Position numbers and translations under genes: made by a program. From Enterobacter cloacae (GTDB taxonomy: Bacteria; Pseudomonadota; Gammaproteobacteria; Enterobacterales; Enterobacteriaceae): a stretch of DNA of 64,000 nt. This document shows positions 9,587-19,722 of this stretch, piece by piece. The stretch spans positions 2,976,001-3,040,000 of the forward strand of contig NZ_CP056117.1 in the NCBI RefSeq assembly GCF_013375935.1. Direction: 5' to 3'. Within the stretch, counting starts at the first letter, position 1; each line of letters starts with the position of its first letter. Below the pieces are notes generated by a model, which was not told the DNA's origin, did not search any database, and saw only the letters and a program-made list of their open reading frames with translations.

Positions 9587-10003
9587 TTAAACCAAAACGT
9601 TTATAGCAAATGCGGCGATAGGTTCACCGTTGTCATTATAGAATGTGCTACTGCCGCTTTTAACTACCTCGCCACTTTTTATTACGCAATTGTACCCACT
9701 AAGTATAAAAGGAGTGAGACGATCTCTGTCTTTTAGGAGCATGCCTGCAAAACCATCATTGTTATCGGGAGCCTTCAATAATGAGTCACCTCTTTTTCTG
9801 GCCGTAATCTCTCCGTTAATAATTTTAATAAATGATGTATCGGGGTGAGTTAAATCATGTAAAACAACCTCGATATTTTTTGGTATCGCTTTTTCCATGG
9901 CATCCATTACTGACGATATAACAGATACCAGGTTTGATAGTAGCTCGTTATTTTTATCTTCAACAAAAACAGCGTGTTGTGTGGTTGGTGATTGCATGAT
10001 CAT
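9587..10003 (-). CDS. Solo YheO-like PAS (PAS_6) domain protein
   Basis: 138 residues (an alternative start two codons in gives 136). The chain fits the YheO-type PAS domain: VVLHDLTHPDTSFIKIINGE, ARKRGDSL, a gap, then NCVIKSGEVVKSGSSTFYNDNG and the closing strand PIAAFAINVLV. Family regulators are usually about 220-240 residues with a C-terminal helix-turn-helix; here the stop codon comes exactly at the end of the PAS domain, so no DNA-binding part exists. It may act as a ligand sensor or partner protein, or be a truncated remnant. It sits alone in AT-rich DNA of foreign appearance. No strong Shine-Dalgarno is visible. Confidence 0.75.
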   Translation of the reverse strand: MIMQSPTTQHAVFVEDKNNELLSNLVSVISSVMDAMEKAIPKNIEVVLHDLTHPDTSFIKIINGEITARKRGDSLLKAPDNNDGFAGMLLKDRDRLTPFILSGYNCVIKSGEVVKSGSSTFYNDNGEPIAAFAINVLV

Positions 10004-10045
10004 ACTTTGGCTCGCAGTTTTGGCGGTAAATTAACCAGTTATAAC

Positions 10046-10076
10046 ATTTAACGTAAATTATAATTTATTTAACGTT
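10046..10076 (-). promoter_or_regulatory. Possible promoter/operator of the PAS_6 gene
   Basis: A minus-strand -10 TATAAT (10057-10062) lies between two copies of ATTTAACGT (10046-10054 and 10067-10075), which are 21 bp apart, i.e. two helical turns. The outer AACGT/ACGTT also form an inverted pair around the -10. A fitting -35 at 17 bp is not seen. Confidence 0.35.
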
Positions 10077-10707
10077 CAACCAACTTAATCATAAAGTGCA
10101 TGTAAAATGAACCTTATGATCCGTAGAGATTAATTTTAAAATTCGCAATAATCAACAAAAAATAAAAATGAGTTGATTTTTTGACTTTTTGTTTATTTAT
10201 GAAATGTTTCAACTGTATCTATGTATGGGGGATTTGTTTGTGGTTTGTTTATTAACGGTGATGAAGGGTGCAATGGATGTTAGTAGAAGGCGCTTTTGAT
10301 TTATCTGAAGTTATATCTATTATAATCTTCAATATTTTTGGTTCTAAGAGTTGGATAACACGGATGCGTCATTTTCAAATAATGCGACAGGAGGGAAATG
10401 AAAGCTACTTAGGCCAACCGTAAAATGGTCCTGCATCCATTTGAATAATTTTGATACAGAGCGATTATGTGCTCGTCTTACCAGGAGAACGTAAAGGTGA
10501 AACCCTGGAAATGACGTTTGCAGAGGAAGGGTATTGAATTAAGACTAAAGGACTGGACCTAGAGAAAACAGGAATCGAAGTCGTTTTTTTTATCTGCATT
10601 AAAGCAAACGATATCATCCGCTTATTGCCTTCGCAGGAGGTTTACGTCCTGTTTGCCTTCCTCACCATTCACCACCCGACGGGTGAAAGTCCAGTCCTTT
10701 TGGGCTG

Positions 10708-10724
10708 CATTGTTAAATTTTTGT
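10708..10724 (+). repeat. 17-bp direct repeat, right copy
   Basis: Exact copy of CATTGTTAAATTTTTGT at 9201-9217; it lies 28 nt before the 3' end of the VirK-like gene. Confidence 0.6.
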
Positions 10725-10751
10725 ATCTACTTTTCCTCAGGCGGCAGCGGG

Positions 10752-11693
10752 CTAAAACCGCGAATCAACCGATGCCGCGATTTCATCAAGTAACGCGAAG
10801 CGGCGCCGGTATTCAGCGCGTTTTTTGCTGGCAATCTCCTCTAACGATTTACGTTCCATCCGCAGCGGCAGCTGCCAGCAGAAGGGGGAGACCTTATTAC
10901 CGTTCAGCCCTTCCCAGAACTCGTCATAGCTGGCGTGGAAATGGCGGCCTTTGCTCAGGCGATAGCGCAGCGCGCGGAACACATGTCCTTCATCGCTGAC
11001 GGCAAAAATAGCGCTGATGTTTGAGCGTGCGGCAAGCTGGAAGACTACCTCCATCAGCACGCGCTTCGGGAAAAGACCGTGGCACGCGCGGGTGGCCTCT
11101 TTAATCACCTCACGCGGCACGTTGCGACGCGGACCCTGGAGCCCGCCGATCACCAGCACCGCGCGGCCGTTGCTGCGTGCGACGCAAAAGGTCAGGCTGG
11201 CGAGCAGCGTGTTGTCGCTGTCGTGCAGCCACAGCGTGCTTTCGCCTTCGCGCTCGGCTTTACCCGCGGACGAGGCATTGACGGTATACGTGACGCCGTT
11301 TTTAGCCTCAAACTGCACAACCGGCAGCTCCTGCGGGCTGGTCAGGGCGTGGGCAAGGGCGGTATTTTTCAGACTATCGATCCAGTCATAGTGGCTGACG
11401 ATAGCATCCGCTCTGTCGTTTGAGTTCAGGCCGCGCATCAGATACTGGCGGTGGGTTTTGCTCGGCAGCGTAATTTGAGACGCCAGCAGTTTGTCAAAGT
11501 CGTCGCGTCCGGACAGCGCCTCCAGCATGCGATGGGTGGAGGACCAGAATAAAAGCGAGCGCAACAGGAACTTTAACCGGTATTCACGTTTCTGCCAGAT
11601 AGGGCCAGGAACGCGTTTTCCCTTCACCAGTTCAGAAATAATATTTGTACGATGTGGGTAAAAAACATCGTTTTGCAGGTGTATGTTTGACAC
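10752..11693 (-). CDS. VirK/YbjX family protein (DUF535)
   Basis: 313 residues from a GTG at 11693, chosen because GAGGGA lies 7 nt upstream; a frame open further upstream to 11825 has no supporting RBS. The family is known from Shigella VirK and Salmonella/E. coli YbjX; members affect surface proteins and antimicrobial-peptide tolerance, but the biochemistry is unknown. Recognisable blocks include HRQYLMRGLNSNDRADAIVSHYDW, the central LTFCVARSNGRAVLVIGGLQGPRR and the C-terminal SYDEFWEGLNG. No signal peptide or membrane segment. Divergent from pphA. E. coli has no gene of this family at this position, so it is lineage-specific or moved here. Confidence 0.8.
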   Translation of the reverse strand: MSNIHLQNDVFYPHRTNIISELVKGKRVPGPIWQKREYRLKFLLRSLLFWSSTHRMLEALSGRDDFDKLLASQITLPSKTHRQYLMRGLNSNDRADAIVSHYDWIDSLKNTALAHALTSPQELPVVQFEAKNGVTYTVNASSAGKAEREGESTLWLHDSDNTLLASLTFCVARSNGRAVLVIGGLQGPRRNVPREVIKEATRACHGLFPKRVLMEVVFQLAARSNISAIFAVSDEGHVFRALRYRLSKGRHFHASYDEFWEGLNGNKVSPFCWQLPLRMERKSLEEIASKKRAEYRRRFALLDEIAASVDSRF

Positions 11694-11860
11694 GTGAAAA
11701 TCCCTCGTTTTATTCCGCACTATTTTAAAGGGCCGGGGATAAGGGATTAATAGCGCAGCGATCTTTATTTCCGGCTGGTTTACGATTCGTTTGGATTCGA
11801 GGCGTCTGACGTCAGCCCATGACATTTTCTGTTGCAGCTATACTTTTTACAGGAGGCGTT

Positions 11861-12505
11861 ATGTATCGGAAAATTAGCGGGGATCGCTGGCGTCATGTCT
11901 GGGTTGTCAGCGACATTCATGGCTGCTATCAGGGGCTTATGGAGGAGCTGAAGCAGCGGCGTTTTAATCCTGACGCGGATCTGCTGATCTCGGTGGGGGA
12001 TATTATCGACCGCGGGCCTGACAGCGTAAAATGTTTACAGCTGGTGCAGGAAAAATGGTTTTGCGCTGTTCGCGGCAACCACGAGCAAATGGCGCTGGAT
12101 GCGCTTGAAAATAATAATATTACTCTCTGGTCGATAAATGGCGGTATTTGGTTTACCGCTCTTAAGGGTGACGAGCAAAAACAGGCGATGGCTTTACTCG
12201 ACGCGTGTCGGGCCTTACCGCACGTCATTGAAATAACCTGCGCAAACGGGCTGAACGTTGTCGCCCATGCGGATTATCCATCAGCCGAATATGTCTGGAA
12301 CAGGCCGGTGGATGCGCAGCGCGTGCTGTGGGATCGCGATCGCTTAACGGGGCTGATGGCGGGTAAAGGGCAGGGCATCAGCGGCGCGGATCACTTCTGG
12401 TTCGGGCATACGCCTTTAGACAAACGATATGACTTTAACAATCTGCACTATATCGATACGGGGGCGGTTTTTGGAGGCTTCCTGACGCTGGTGCAGCTTC
12501 AGTAA
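11861..12505 (+). CDS. pphA: Serine/threonine protein phosphatase 1 (PrpA/PphA)
   Basis: 214 residues (E. coli 218). A cytosolic metal-dependent PPP-family phosphatase linked in E. coli to the response to misfolded proteins. The metallophosphatase motifs are in order: SDIHGC near residue 18, GDIIDRGPDS near residue 45, RGNHE near residue 75 and FGHTP near residue 186. The ATG at 11861 has AGGAGG 4 nt upstream. A TATACT at 11839-11844 could be its -10. A terminator follows directly. Confidence 0.95.
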   Translation: MYRKISGDRWRHVWVVSDIHGCYQGLMEELKQRRFNPDADLLISVGDIIDRGPDSVKCLQLVQEKWFCAVRGNHEQMALDALENNNITLWSINGGIWFTALKGDEQKQAMALLDACRALPHVIEITCANGLNVVAHADYPSAEYVWNRPVDAQRVLWDRDRLTGLMAGKGQGISGADHFWFGHTPLDKRYDFNNLHYIDTGAVFGGFLTLVQLQ

Positions 12506-12510
12506 TAAAT

Positions 12511-12536
12511 AACCCGCCTTCGGGCGGGTTCTCTTT
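12511..12536. terminator. Terminator between pphA and yebV
   Basis: AACCCGCC/GGCGGGTT with loop TTCG, followed by CTCTTT on the + strand. The convergent yebV ends 4 nt further on and may use it too. Confidence 0.75.
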
Positions 12537-12539
12537 GGG

Positions 12540-12779
12540 TCAGGCAAGACGCAGGACCCAGGCATCGGTTTTACTGTCGTAATGCTCACGGTACAGAACG
12601 GAATGTTCCCCATCAAGAATAGCCGGGACGCTGGTATCCGCGTCCCAGGCATCCAGCTGCATGCACAAATCCGGATCGGATTTGCAGGGAATACTTAACG
12701 TTCGATCGCCTTGTGCTTCGCCGCGCAGTTCAGCGTCGTCGATTTCAAAAGCGCCAATGCGTACGCTGGTTTTCGTCAT
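12540..12779 (-). CDS. yebV: DUF1480 protein YebV
   Basis: 79 residues. Very close to E. coli YebV through TSVRIGAFEIDDAEL, TIPCKSDPDLCMQLDAWDA-like and GEHSVLYR segments. Two cysteines (IPCKSDPDLC) are conserved. No signal or membrane segment; function unknown. Start MTKTSV was chosen over an upstream in-frame ATG (12848) because it aligns with the family. Convergent with pphA and downstream of rsmF on the same strand. Confidence 0.9.
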   Translation of the reverse strand: MTKTSVRIGAFEIDDAELRGEAQGDRTLSIPCKSDPDLCMQLDAWDADTSVPAILDGEHSVLYREHYDSKTDAWVLRLA

Positions 12780-12884
12780 AATGCTCTCCGGTTCGTTGCC
12801 CAAAATCTGGTATGACCAGTACAGCCACCCATCTTTGAGCCTAGACAAGGAGAGCGAAATCGCCAGTAAAAAAATGCGTTTTTT

Positions 12885-14327
12885 TCAGGCGGTGCGGCTG
12901 TTACCGGTAAACAGGCGGCCATCGCGTACCAGTTCACGCGGATAGCTGTTTTTCAGCCGCGAGCCAACTTTTTTTGCCAGCCCCAGCGGATAGCCCTGAT
13001 ACGTCACGATAACTTCATCCTGCGCCGGGCCGTTTTCCGGGTAAACGTCACGGCCGCGATACCACTCTTCCGCTTCCTGATGCGTCAGGGCGAAGGTGTT
13101 TTCACGACCGGCCAGCGCAATAACCGCTTCATGCTGCCAGCGGTAGCCCTTGTTGTGGATCTCCGCGAGGCGAATACCGAGGCGGGAGAACCGCACCTTA
13201 CCAATCAGCGGTTCGATATTCGCAGGGAACAGCCACAGCTCTTTGTCACGCATCCAGAGGCGCAGGCTCTCATCCCAGCGCAGGCCCACTTTGCCGGCAG
13301 CCGCCTCCGCCTGCGCCGCATCGCGTCCTTTGACCGGGGAGAACGGGAAGTTGCCGACCTTAAACTTAGGGGCAGGGAGAGGGTCAACGGCGCATGTTTT
13401 GCGCATACGCGCGACGAAGAAGCCTTCGCAATCGTAAATCTGCGGGAAGACGTGCAGGAAGCCTTCAGGCGTGGCGGCCGCTTTGGCCGAATCGAAGAGG
13501 GCGTCCAGCGGGAGAAACTCGACGGCATCCGCATAGCGTTGCTTCAGCCACAGGCAGACGTCCTCGTTTTCATCGCGGTTCAGCGTGCAGGTGGAGTAAA
13601 CCAGCGTCCCGCCGGGGCGCAGGGCATGAAAGGCGCTGTCGATCAGTTCACGCTGCGTGGCGGCGATCTCCAGGTTGCTTTCAACGGACCAGTTTTTTAA
13701 CGCATCGGGATCTTTACGCACCACGCCTTCGCCGGAGCAGGGGGCGTCCAGCAGGATGGCGTCAAAGGCCTCCCGCAGAGCGGCCCCAAACACGCGTCCG
13801 TCGAAGTGCGTCAGTGCCACGTTGTGGATCCCGCAGCGGTTGATATTGGCATGCAGGACTTTGACGCGGCTGGCGGAAAATTCGTTGGCGAGGATGGCGC
13901 CGCGGTTGTGCATCCGGGCGGCAATCTGGGTGGTTTTAGAGCCGGGCGCCGCGGCGACGTCCATTACCCGCTCAGGCTGATTGTCATCGGCAAACAGCGC
14001 GGCAACCGGCAGCATGGAGCTGGCTTCCTGAATATAAAACAGCCCGCTCAGGTGTTCGGCGGTGCTGCCGAGCGGCAGACTCTCTTCATCATCCCGCTCG
14101 ATCCAGAAACCTTCTTCACACCACGGGACCGGCGTTAGCTGCCAGCCGTAGGGGGAGACAAGATCCAGAAACGCCTCGACGCTGATTTTGAGCGTATTGA
14201 CGCGAATGCTCCGGCGCAAAGGGCGCTGGCAGGCAGCGATAAAATCATCAAAAGAGAGATGAGCGGGAAGCGCCTCGCGCATCTGCGCCAGGAACTGTTC
14301 AGGAAGAAATACGGAGTTTTGAGCCAC
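12885..14327 (-). CDS. rsmF: 16S rRNA m5C1407 methyltransferase RsmF
   Basis: 480 residues from the GTG at 14327 (VAQNSVF, matching E. coli MAQHTVY); an in-frame ATG at 14348 would add seven residues and cannot be excluded. It methylates C1407 of 16S rRNA in the 30S subunit using SAM. The SAM motif [13 protein letters not shown], the catalytic-helper Cys in LDAPCSGEG and the nucleophile Cys in VYSTCTLN are all present. The C-terminal third is the RsmF-specific extension ending with PUA-like sequence [16 protein letters not shown]. Monocistronic. Confidence 0.96.
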   Translation of the reverse strand: MAQNSVFLPEQFLAQMREALPAHLSFDDFIAACQRPLRRSIRVNTLKISVEAFLDLVSPYGWQLTPVPWCEEGFWIERDDEESLPLGSTAEHLSGLFYIQEASSMLPVAALFADDNQPERVMDVAAAPGSKTTQIAARMHNRGAILANEFSASRVKVLHANINRCGIHNVALTHFDGRVFGAALREAFDAILLDAPCSGEGVVRKDPDALKNWSVESNLEIAATQRELIDSAFHALRPGGTLVYSTCTLNRDENEDVCLWLKQRYADAVEFLPLDALFDSAKAAATPEGFLHVFPQIYDCEGFFVARMRKTCAVDPLPAPKFKVGNFPFSPVKGRDAAQAEAAAGKVGLRWDESLRLWMRDKELWLFPANIEPLIGKVRFSRLGIRLAEIHNKGYRWQHEAVIALAGRENTFALTHQEAEEWYRGRDVYPENGPAQDEVIVTYQGYPLGLAKKVGSRLKNSYPRELVRDGRLFTGNSRTA

Positions 14328-14404
14328 GGGCACACCACAGGGAAACATTCAGGCGAGCAGTGTAGCATAAAGGCTCCGGCGCGTTGACACCGGAGCCTGT
14401 GAGA

Positions 14405-17038
14405 TTAACGCGGCAGCGCCGTTCCCCATTCACGCCACTCTTTCGGTTCACTTTCCAGCAGCAGGAAGTGTTTACCCGCCTGCGCCTTAGGCGCCAGAGG
14501 CGTGCCCGGCGGCGTGGCAAAGGCAATGCCCCCGCGAATGAACTGGTTGAAGGTGCCGGTTTTCACCACCCCGCCGGTCAGGCCGAAGTCCAGCGAGTAG
14601 CCTGAAGCCAGCCAGAACACCGAGTTGTTGCGCACCAGGTGCTGATAACGCTGGCTGATGCGCAGGCCGACCATCACGCGGTCGGACAGGTTCCCCAGCG
14701 TCAGGCTCGTTACCGTTCCCACCTCGATACCGCGGAACAGCACCGGTGTGCCAATGCCCAGTGAACCCGCCTCCGGCACTTCAACCACAATGCTCAGGCC
14801 GTCCAGGTAACGGGAATCGGTAATGGTCGCTTCCTGCAGTTCAAATTCGCGACGCGTATTGCCGCGACCCGGTTCAACGTTGATGTACGGCTGGAGAATG
14901 GTGTCGAGGTGCTCAACGCCGGCGGCAGAGATTTGCGGCGTAACCACAGAGAAGCGCGAGCCTGCACGGGCAAACGTCTGCACGTATTCCGGATAAAGCA
15001 CGGCGGTGGCCTGGACTTCGTTGCGCGCGGTGATCAGCTTCAGCTTCTGCACCTGCCCGATATCGATGCCCAGATAGCGGATTGGCATCCCTTCCGCCAG
15101 CTTGCCGGCATCAAAGGTGTGCAGCGTGATCTGCCCGCCGACGGCGCGCGCAGCGGTTTCAGACGGGAAGAGGATCCGCTTGTCGCCTTTACGCATATTG
15201 CCGCCCGCGCCGCTCAGGTTATCAAAGCTGATAGCCCCGCGCAGGGCACGGGAGAGGGGAGAGGCCTGCACGGTCAGGCCGCTGCCGTTGAGCTGTACCT
15301 TCGCGCCGCCCTCTGCCCAGAACACGCTGTTTGGCGTGAGCAGCTTGCGGTATTCCGGCTTAATGTGCAGTTCGATATCAAACGCGTCCGCGCGAGGGCG
15401 AACGGTGATCACTTCCCCGACCTCAAATTTACGATACAGCACGACCGAGCCCGCCTGTACGTCCGGCAGCGTTTCCGCGCTCAGGGTCAGGGTGGTGGTT
15501 GGCAGGTCGCCCAGGCTGTTTTCGATTGCCTTATCCAGGTTGGCGAACAGCGGATAGCTTTCGCGCAGCGCGCCTTTGCTGCCCGGCAGAATGCGGATCC
15601 CGCCGTTTACCCACTCGCTGGCGCTGGCTCCCAGGAACTCAACGCCGTCCAGGCCCACCTTCACGTCGACGCGGCTGTTAACCACGAATTTGCTGTCGCC
15701 GTGAACCAGGTTGCCGTACTGCGGATCGATGGCGGCGGAGAAGGAGACCCCTTTTTCCGACAGCTTGCGCTCCAGAACCTGGCCTACCTGCACGCCGTGC
15801 AGGATCAGCGGTTGCCCGGCCTCGATACCATAGCTCTCCGGGGCGTTAAGCGTTACGGTCTGCACGCCTGGCTTTTGCAGCAGGGCTTTATCCGCCGGCG
15901 CAATAACAAAGCTTTTGTTCGGAGGACCTTCACCCGGGATCAGCTCGAAGGTACTGCCCGTCAGCAGGGTGCTGATGCTGGCGTCGCTGAGCGACAGCTT
16001 CGGATTACGCAGCTCAATGCGCGTTTTTTCCCGCAGGAGATCGACCACGCTTGGATCCACGGTCATTTCGCCGGTAACGGAGCCGCCCGCGTTGAGGGTT
16101 AATTTTGTCAGCTGACCGACCTCTAGCCCCTGGTACATGAGCGGAGTCGAGCCGGCCTTCAGCCCTTTAGCATCCGGCAGGGTCAGCTTGACGATAACGC
16201 CGCGCTGGCTGTGCGCCAGGTCCGCGTACAGGCCAAACGTATCTTCTGCGGCGGCCGGGCTTGAGCCTTCCGGGGAATCAAAGGCGATAGCGCCATTCAC
16301 CAGCGCCGCCAGACTTTCGAGCTTCACCTTCGCACCGCTCAGGCTCAGGTCGGCATCAACGCCCGAAACGTTCCAGAAGCGGCTGCCTTTTTTCACCAGG
16401 CTGGTAAAGCGCCGCTCAATGAGCACGTCAATGGTCACGCCATCTTTGTTTGGGTTGATGGCGTAATCGTAGACGCGGCCGACCGGAATTTTACGGAAAT
16501 AGACCAGTGAACCGCTGTTCAGGGAGCCTAGATCCGGCGCGCGGAGATGAATCATCAAATCCCCGTTATTGAGCCGGTATTTCGGCTGCGTATCCAGCGC
16601 AACAAAGTGATCCTGCGGCTCACCTTTGCCGGGCATCATGCCGATATAGTTACCGCCAACGAGGGCATCCAGCCCCGAAACGCCGGCCAGAGAGGCTTTA
16701 GGCGTCACCAGCCAGAACTGCGTTTCGGCGCGCAGGGCGTCCTGCATGTCGGACTTAATGCTTGCCCGTACCTGGATTTTGTTCAGTCCTTTGCCCAGGG
16801 AAATATCCTGTACGGTCCCCACTTCCACCCCCTGGAAGCGAACGGGAGTCCGTCCGGCGACAATGCCGTCCGCAGACTGGAAGTCAATGGTGATGGTGCT
16901 TCCGCGATCTTCATAGCTCGTCCAGATAAGCCAGCCTGCAATCAGCAGCGCGATAACAGGCAGCAGCCAGAATGGCGAAATGCGGCGTTTTGTTTTAATT
17001 CTCGCTTCAGTCGGCGAAGCGGGCGTTTCCTGACTCAT
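14405..17038 (-). CDS. letB: Lipophilic envelope-spanning tunnel protein LetB (seven MCE domains)
   Basis: 877 residues, identical in length to E. coli LetB (YebT). One N-terminal membrane anchor (residues 21-42, [20 protein letters not shown]) is followed by seven tandem MCE domains, each starting with a motif like [19 protein letters not shown] or [18 protein letters not shown]. Hexamers form a stacked tunnel across the periplasm for phospholipid transport. Its start lies inside the 3' end of letA (32-nt overlap), so the two are translationally coupled. Confidence 0.97.
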   Translation of the reverse strand: MSQETPASPTEARIKTKRRISPFWLLPVIALLIAGWLIWTSYEDRGSTITIDFQSADGIVAGRTPVRFQGVEVGTVQDISLGKGLNKIQVRASIKSDMQDALRAETQFWLVTPKASLAGVSGLDALVGGNYIGMMPGKGEPQDHFVALDTQPKYRLNNGDLMIHLRAPDLGSLNSGSLVYFRKIPVGRVYDYAINPNKDGVTIDVLIERRFTSLVKKGSRFWNVSGVDADLSLSGAKVKLESLAALVNGAIAFDSPEGSSPAAAEDTFGLYADLAHSQRGVIVKLTLPDAKGLKAGSTPLMYQGLEVGQLTKLTLNAGGSVTGEMTVDPSVVDLLREKTRIELRNPKLSLSDASISTLLTGSTFELIPGEGPPNKSFVIAPADKALLQKPGVQTVTLNAPESYGIEAGQPLILHGVQVGQVLERKLSEKGVSFSAAIDPQYGNLVHGDSKFVVNSRVDVKVGLDGVEFLGASASEWVNGGIRILPGSKGALRESYPLFANLDKAIENSLGDLPTTTLTLSAETLPDVQAGSVVLYRKFEVGEVITVRPRADAFDIELHIKPEYRKLLTPNSVFWAEGGAKVQLNGSGLTVQASPLSRALRGAISFDNLSGAGGNMRKGDKRILFPSETAARAVGGQITLHTFDAGKLAEGMPIRYLGIDIGQVQKLKLITARNEVQATAVLYPEYVQTFARAGSRFSVVTPQISAAGVEHLDTILQPYINVEPGRGNTRREFELQEATITDSRYLDGLSIVVEVPEAGSLGIGTPVLFRGIEVGTVTSLTLGNLSDRVMVGLRISQRYQHLVRNNSVFWLASGYSLDFGLTGGVVKTGTFNQFIRGGIAFATPPGTPLAPKAQAGKHFLLLESEPKEWREWGTALPR

Positions 17039-18290
17039 GTGCGTCCCAAAGTAAGCGGCTGTCCAGCCATTCCACTGCAAGAATAGTCAATATCACCGCA
17101 GAGCCGAAATAAAAAGCTGCGGGTCCCATGGTAAAAGCAAGTAGCTGATCGCGATTGATGAGCGACATCATTAACGAAATCACGAACAGATCCAACATCG
17201 ACCAGCGACCTATCCAGGTCACGAATCGCAGAAGCAGGATGCGGGTGCGAAGTCCTTGTTTGCACTTAAAGTGGATGCTGATGAGCAGCGTGAACATCAC
17301 CACCACTTTAGTAAACGGCACCAGAATACTGGCGATAAAAACGATGGCGGCAACCCCCACGTTGCTGTGTGCAAGGGAGATAATCCCGGAAAGGATCGTG
17401 TCTTCCTGGCGGGCGCCGTTTACGTATATCACGGAGATCGGCAGCATGTTTGCCGGGAACAAAAATACCAGAGAAGCGATTAACGCCGCCCAGCATTTTT
17501 GCATGCTATTGTTGCGCCGTAATCTTAACGGTATATGGCAACGCGGGCACCGTCCACGCCCATCCGGCAGGCCGGTGTAGTGGCATCCCAGGCAGACGCG
17601 CAGGTTTTCATCCGGCCGGGTGGCGGGGCGCTGGGGGTAAAATCGCTCCCAGAGCTGTTCGACGTTCAGATGAATCATGGTCAGAATGCTCAGCAGGACC
17701 AGCGAAATAAACGCGAAAAGGCCAATGCCGGGCTGCAAAAACGCATAGTCCTGCACCTTGATGGAGGCGACGCCGACGCCGACAAGATAGATATCCAGCA
17801 TCACCCACTCCTTGAGCTTGTCCAGCATGAGCAGGACCGGGCGCAGGTTCATCCCGAGGATGTTGCCAAACCACAGGTAGGCAATCGCCGCGACCAGCAC
17901 CAGCGGCGCGCCGACGACGCAGAACAGCACCATCGCGCCGGTGAGCGGATCGCCCTCGCGCGTCATCTGCCAGATCCCCTGCAATACGTTGGCGTCGATT
18001 CGCACGCCCAGGAGATAGAGCTTAAGCAGCGGCTCGGTCCAGGCAAAGGGCATCAGCAGCAGCATCGTCACCGCCATTGCCGCCAGACGCGTTAATGACC
18101 AGTCTCGTCCGTCGCGGATTTTGGCATCGCAGCGCGGGCAAAAGGCGCTTTGATGCGATTTCATCTTCGGCAACATAAAAAGCGTATCGCACTGGGGGCA
18201 GCGCTGATAATGTGCACGAGGCAAAGGCTGGCTTACCGTATGGACAACGATCTTGCTTGTCGGCGTAATTTTGGGTGTTTTTATGGCCAT
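17007..18290 (-). CDS. letA: Inner-membrane lipid transport partner LetA
   Basis: 427 residues, the E. coli YebS length. A PqiA-family membrane protein with two four-helix modules, each preceded by a zinc ribbon: RCPQC (Cys31, Cys34) with FCPRC about 20 residues on, and VCLGC...RCPRC near residue 235. It loads lipids into or removes them from the LetB tunnel. First gene of letAB; divergent from msrC with 132 nt between them. Confidence 0.96.
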   Translation of the reverse strand: MAIKTPKITPTSKIVVHTVSQPLPRAHYQRCPQCDTLFMLPKMKSHQSAFCPRCDAKIRDGRDWSLTRLAAMAVTMLLLMPFAWTEPLLKLYLLGVRIDANVLQGIWQMTREGDPLTGAMVLFCVVGAPLVLVAAIAYLWFGNILGMNLRPVLLMLDKLKEWVMLDIYLVGVGVASIKVQDYAFLQPGIGLFAFISLVLLSILTMIHLNVEQLWERFYPQRPATRPDENLRVCLGCHYTGLPDGRGRCPRCHIPLRLRRNNSMQKCWAALIASLVFLFPANMLPISVIYVNGARQEDTILSGIISLAHSNVGVAAIVFIASILVPFTKVVVMFTLLISIHFKCKQGLRTRILLLRFVTWIGRWSMLDLFVISLMMSLINRDQLLAFTMGPAAFYFGSAVILTILAVEWLDSRLLWDAHESGNARFAD

Positions 18291-18422
18291 GAGTCGCGCA
18301 CAGATTAGTATTGTTGAAAGTTATAATAACTCATGAACGGATTCATCTTGAGCATGAGCGCATTTAATGCTTATTTTAATAGGCTATGCGGTAAATATGT
18401 AAGATAACTAAGTGATTGAATA

Positions 18423-18920
18423 ATGAACAAAACAGAATTCTACGCGGATCTGAATCGCGATTTTAAGGCATTAATGGCGGGGGAAACCAGTTTCTTAGCC
18501 ACTCTGGCAAATACCAGCGCGTTACTGTTCGAACGCCTTTCAGACGTGAACTGGGCGGGCTTTTACCTGCTTGAAGGTGAAACGCTGGTGCTTGGGCCTT
18601 TCCAGGGCAAGCTTGCCTGCGTGCGCATTCCGGTAGGGCGCGGCGTATGCGGTACCGCGGTGGCAACCCGTCAGGTTCAGCGCGTTGAAGATGTCCACGC
18701 GTTTGATGGGCATATCGCCTGCGATGCCTCCAGCAATTCAGAGATCGTTCTGCCGCTGGTGGTCAAAAATCAGATTATTGGCGTTCTGGATATCGACAGT
18801 ACGGTCTTCAGCCGCTTTACTGCCGAGGACGAACAGGGGCTGCGCGAGCTGGCGGCGAACCTGGAAAATGTTCTGGCAGCAACCGATTATCATAAATTCT
18901 TTGCGAGCGTCGCAGGATAA
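18423..18920 (+). CDS. msrC: Free methionine-(R)-sulfoxide reductase
   Basis: 165 residues. A cytosolic GAF-domain enzyme that reduces free methionine-R-sulfoxide. The three conserved cysteines appear as Cys66, Cys76 and Cys100 (LACVRIPVGRGVCGTA and IACDASSNSEI), with the same spacing as Cys84/94/118 of the longer-numbered E. coli protein. Monocistronic, upstream of proQ by 96 nt. Confidence 0.96.
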   Translation: MNKTEFYADLNRDFKALMAGETSFLATLANTSALLFERLSDVNWAGFYLLEGETLVLGPFQGKLACVRIPVGRGVCGTAVATRQVQRVEDVHAFDGHIACDASSNSEIVLPLVVKNQIIGVLDIDSTVFSRFTAEDEQGLRELAANLENVLAATDYHKFFASVAG

Positions 18921-19016
18921 TCAACGGATAACGTAGCATTTACTGATAGCGTCATTATAATGTCGCCTGTTCATGCCTGCGCTTGTTGGCAACGTCCGTT
19001 GTAATCAGGAAATTTC

Positions 19017-19703
19017 ATGGAAAATCAACCTAAGTTGAATAGCAGTAAAGAAGTTATCGCATTTCTGGCCGAGCGTTTCCCGCAGTGCTTCAGCGCTGAA
19101 GGTGAAGCGCGTCCTCTGAAAGTCGGTATCTTTCAGGATCTGGTCGCGCGCGTTGAGGGCGAAATGAACCTCAGCAAAACGCAGCTTCGTTCTGCCTTAC
19201 GCCTTTATACCTCAAGCTGGCGTTACCTGTACGGTATCAAGCCGGGCGCGACCCGTGTCGACCTTGACGGCAACCCTTGCGGTGAGCTGGATGAGCAGCA
19301 CGTAGAGCACGCACGCAAGCAGCTTGAAGAAGCCAAAGCTCGCGTGCAGGCACAGCGTGCGGAGCAGCAGGCGAAAAAACGCGAAGCCGCAGCGGCAAAC
19401 GGTCAGGAAGACGCCCCTCGTCGCGAGCGCAAACCACGCCCGGCACCGCGTCGTTCTGAAAATAACGATCGCAAACCGCGTGCTGACAAACCAGCAGCTA
19501 AAGCCCCACGTGCGCCGCGCGAAGAGCCGCGCCACACCCCGGTTTCTGACATCAACGCGCTGAGCGTGGGTCAGGCGCTGAAGGTGAAAGCGGGTAACAA
19601 CGCGATGGACGCCACCGTACTGGAAATCACCAAAGATGGCGTTCGTGTACAGCTGACTTCTGGTATGTCAATGATTGTACGCGCAGAACACTTGTTGTTC
19701 TGA
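19017..19703 (+). CDS. proQ: RNA chaperone ProQ
   Basis: 228 residues (E. coli 232). A global RNA-binding protein that stabilises sRNAs and mRNA 3' ends. The N-terminal FinO domain occupies about residues 1-120 ([15 protein letters not shown]), followed by a basic, low-complexity linker rich in Arg, Lys, Pro and Ala (about 120-178) and a C-terminal Tudor-like domain ([18 protein letters not shown] to the end). Only 19 nt separate it from prc, so the two are probably co-transcribed. Confidence 0.97.
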   Translation: MENQPKLNSSKEVIAFLAERFPQCFSAEGEARPLKVGIFQDLVARVEGEMNLSKTQLRSALRLYTSSWRYLYGIKPGATRVDLDGNPCGELDEQHVEHARKQLEEAKARVQAQRAEQQAKKREAAAANGQEDAPRRERKPRPAPRRSENNDRKPRADKPAAKAPRAPREEPRHTPVSDINALSVGQALKVKAGNNAMDATVLEITKDGVRVQLTSGMSMIVRAEHLLF

Positions 19704-19722
19704 AACGGAGGCCGAGCCTGGC

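Larger units (their letters stand above)
10004..10751. other. AT-rich gene-free stretch
   Basis: Between the PAS_6 gene and the VirK-like gene I find no complete gene. A short frame at 10451-10537 reads protein-like (…VLVLPGERKGETLEMTFAEEG) but has only a TTG start and 28 codons, so it may be a gene remnant. The right copy of the 17-bp repeat is at 10708-10724, and composition returns to chromosomal average after it. Confidence 0.6.

Noticed and set aside
10625..10999. A plus-strand frame of 124 codons across the islet edge
   Set aside because: Most of it is antisense to the VirK-like gene; only a short part is in the free interval, and it has no domain.
14909..16102. A 397-codon open frame antisense to letB
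   Set aside because: It lies wholly within letB, which is intact and strongly conserved; long antisense frames are expected in GC-rich coding DNA, and no ribosome site or recognisable domain supports it.
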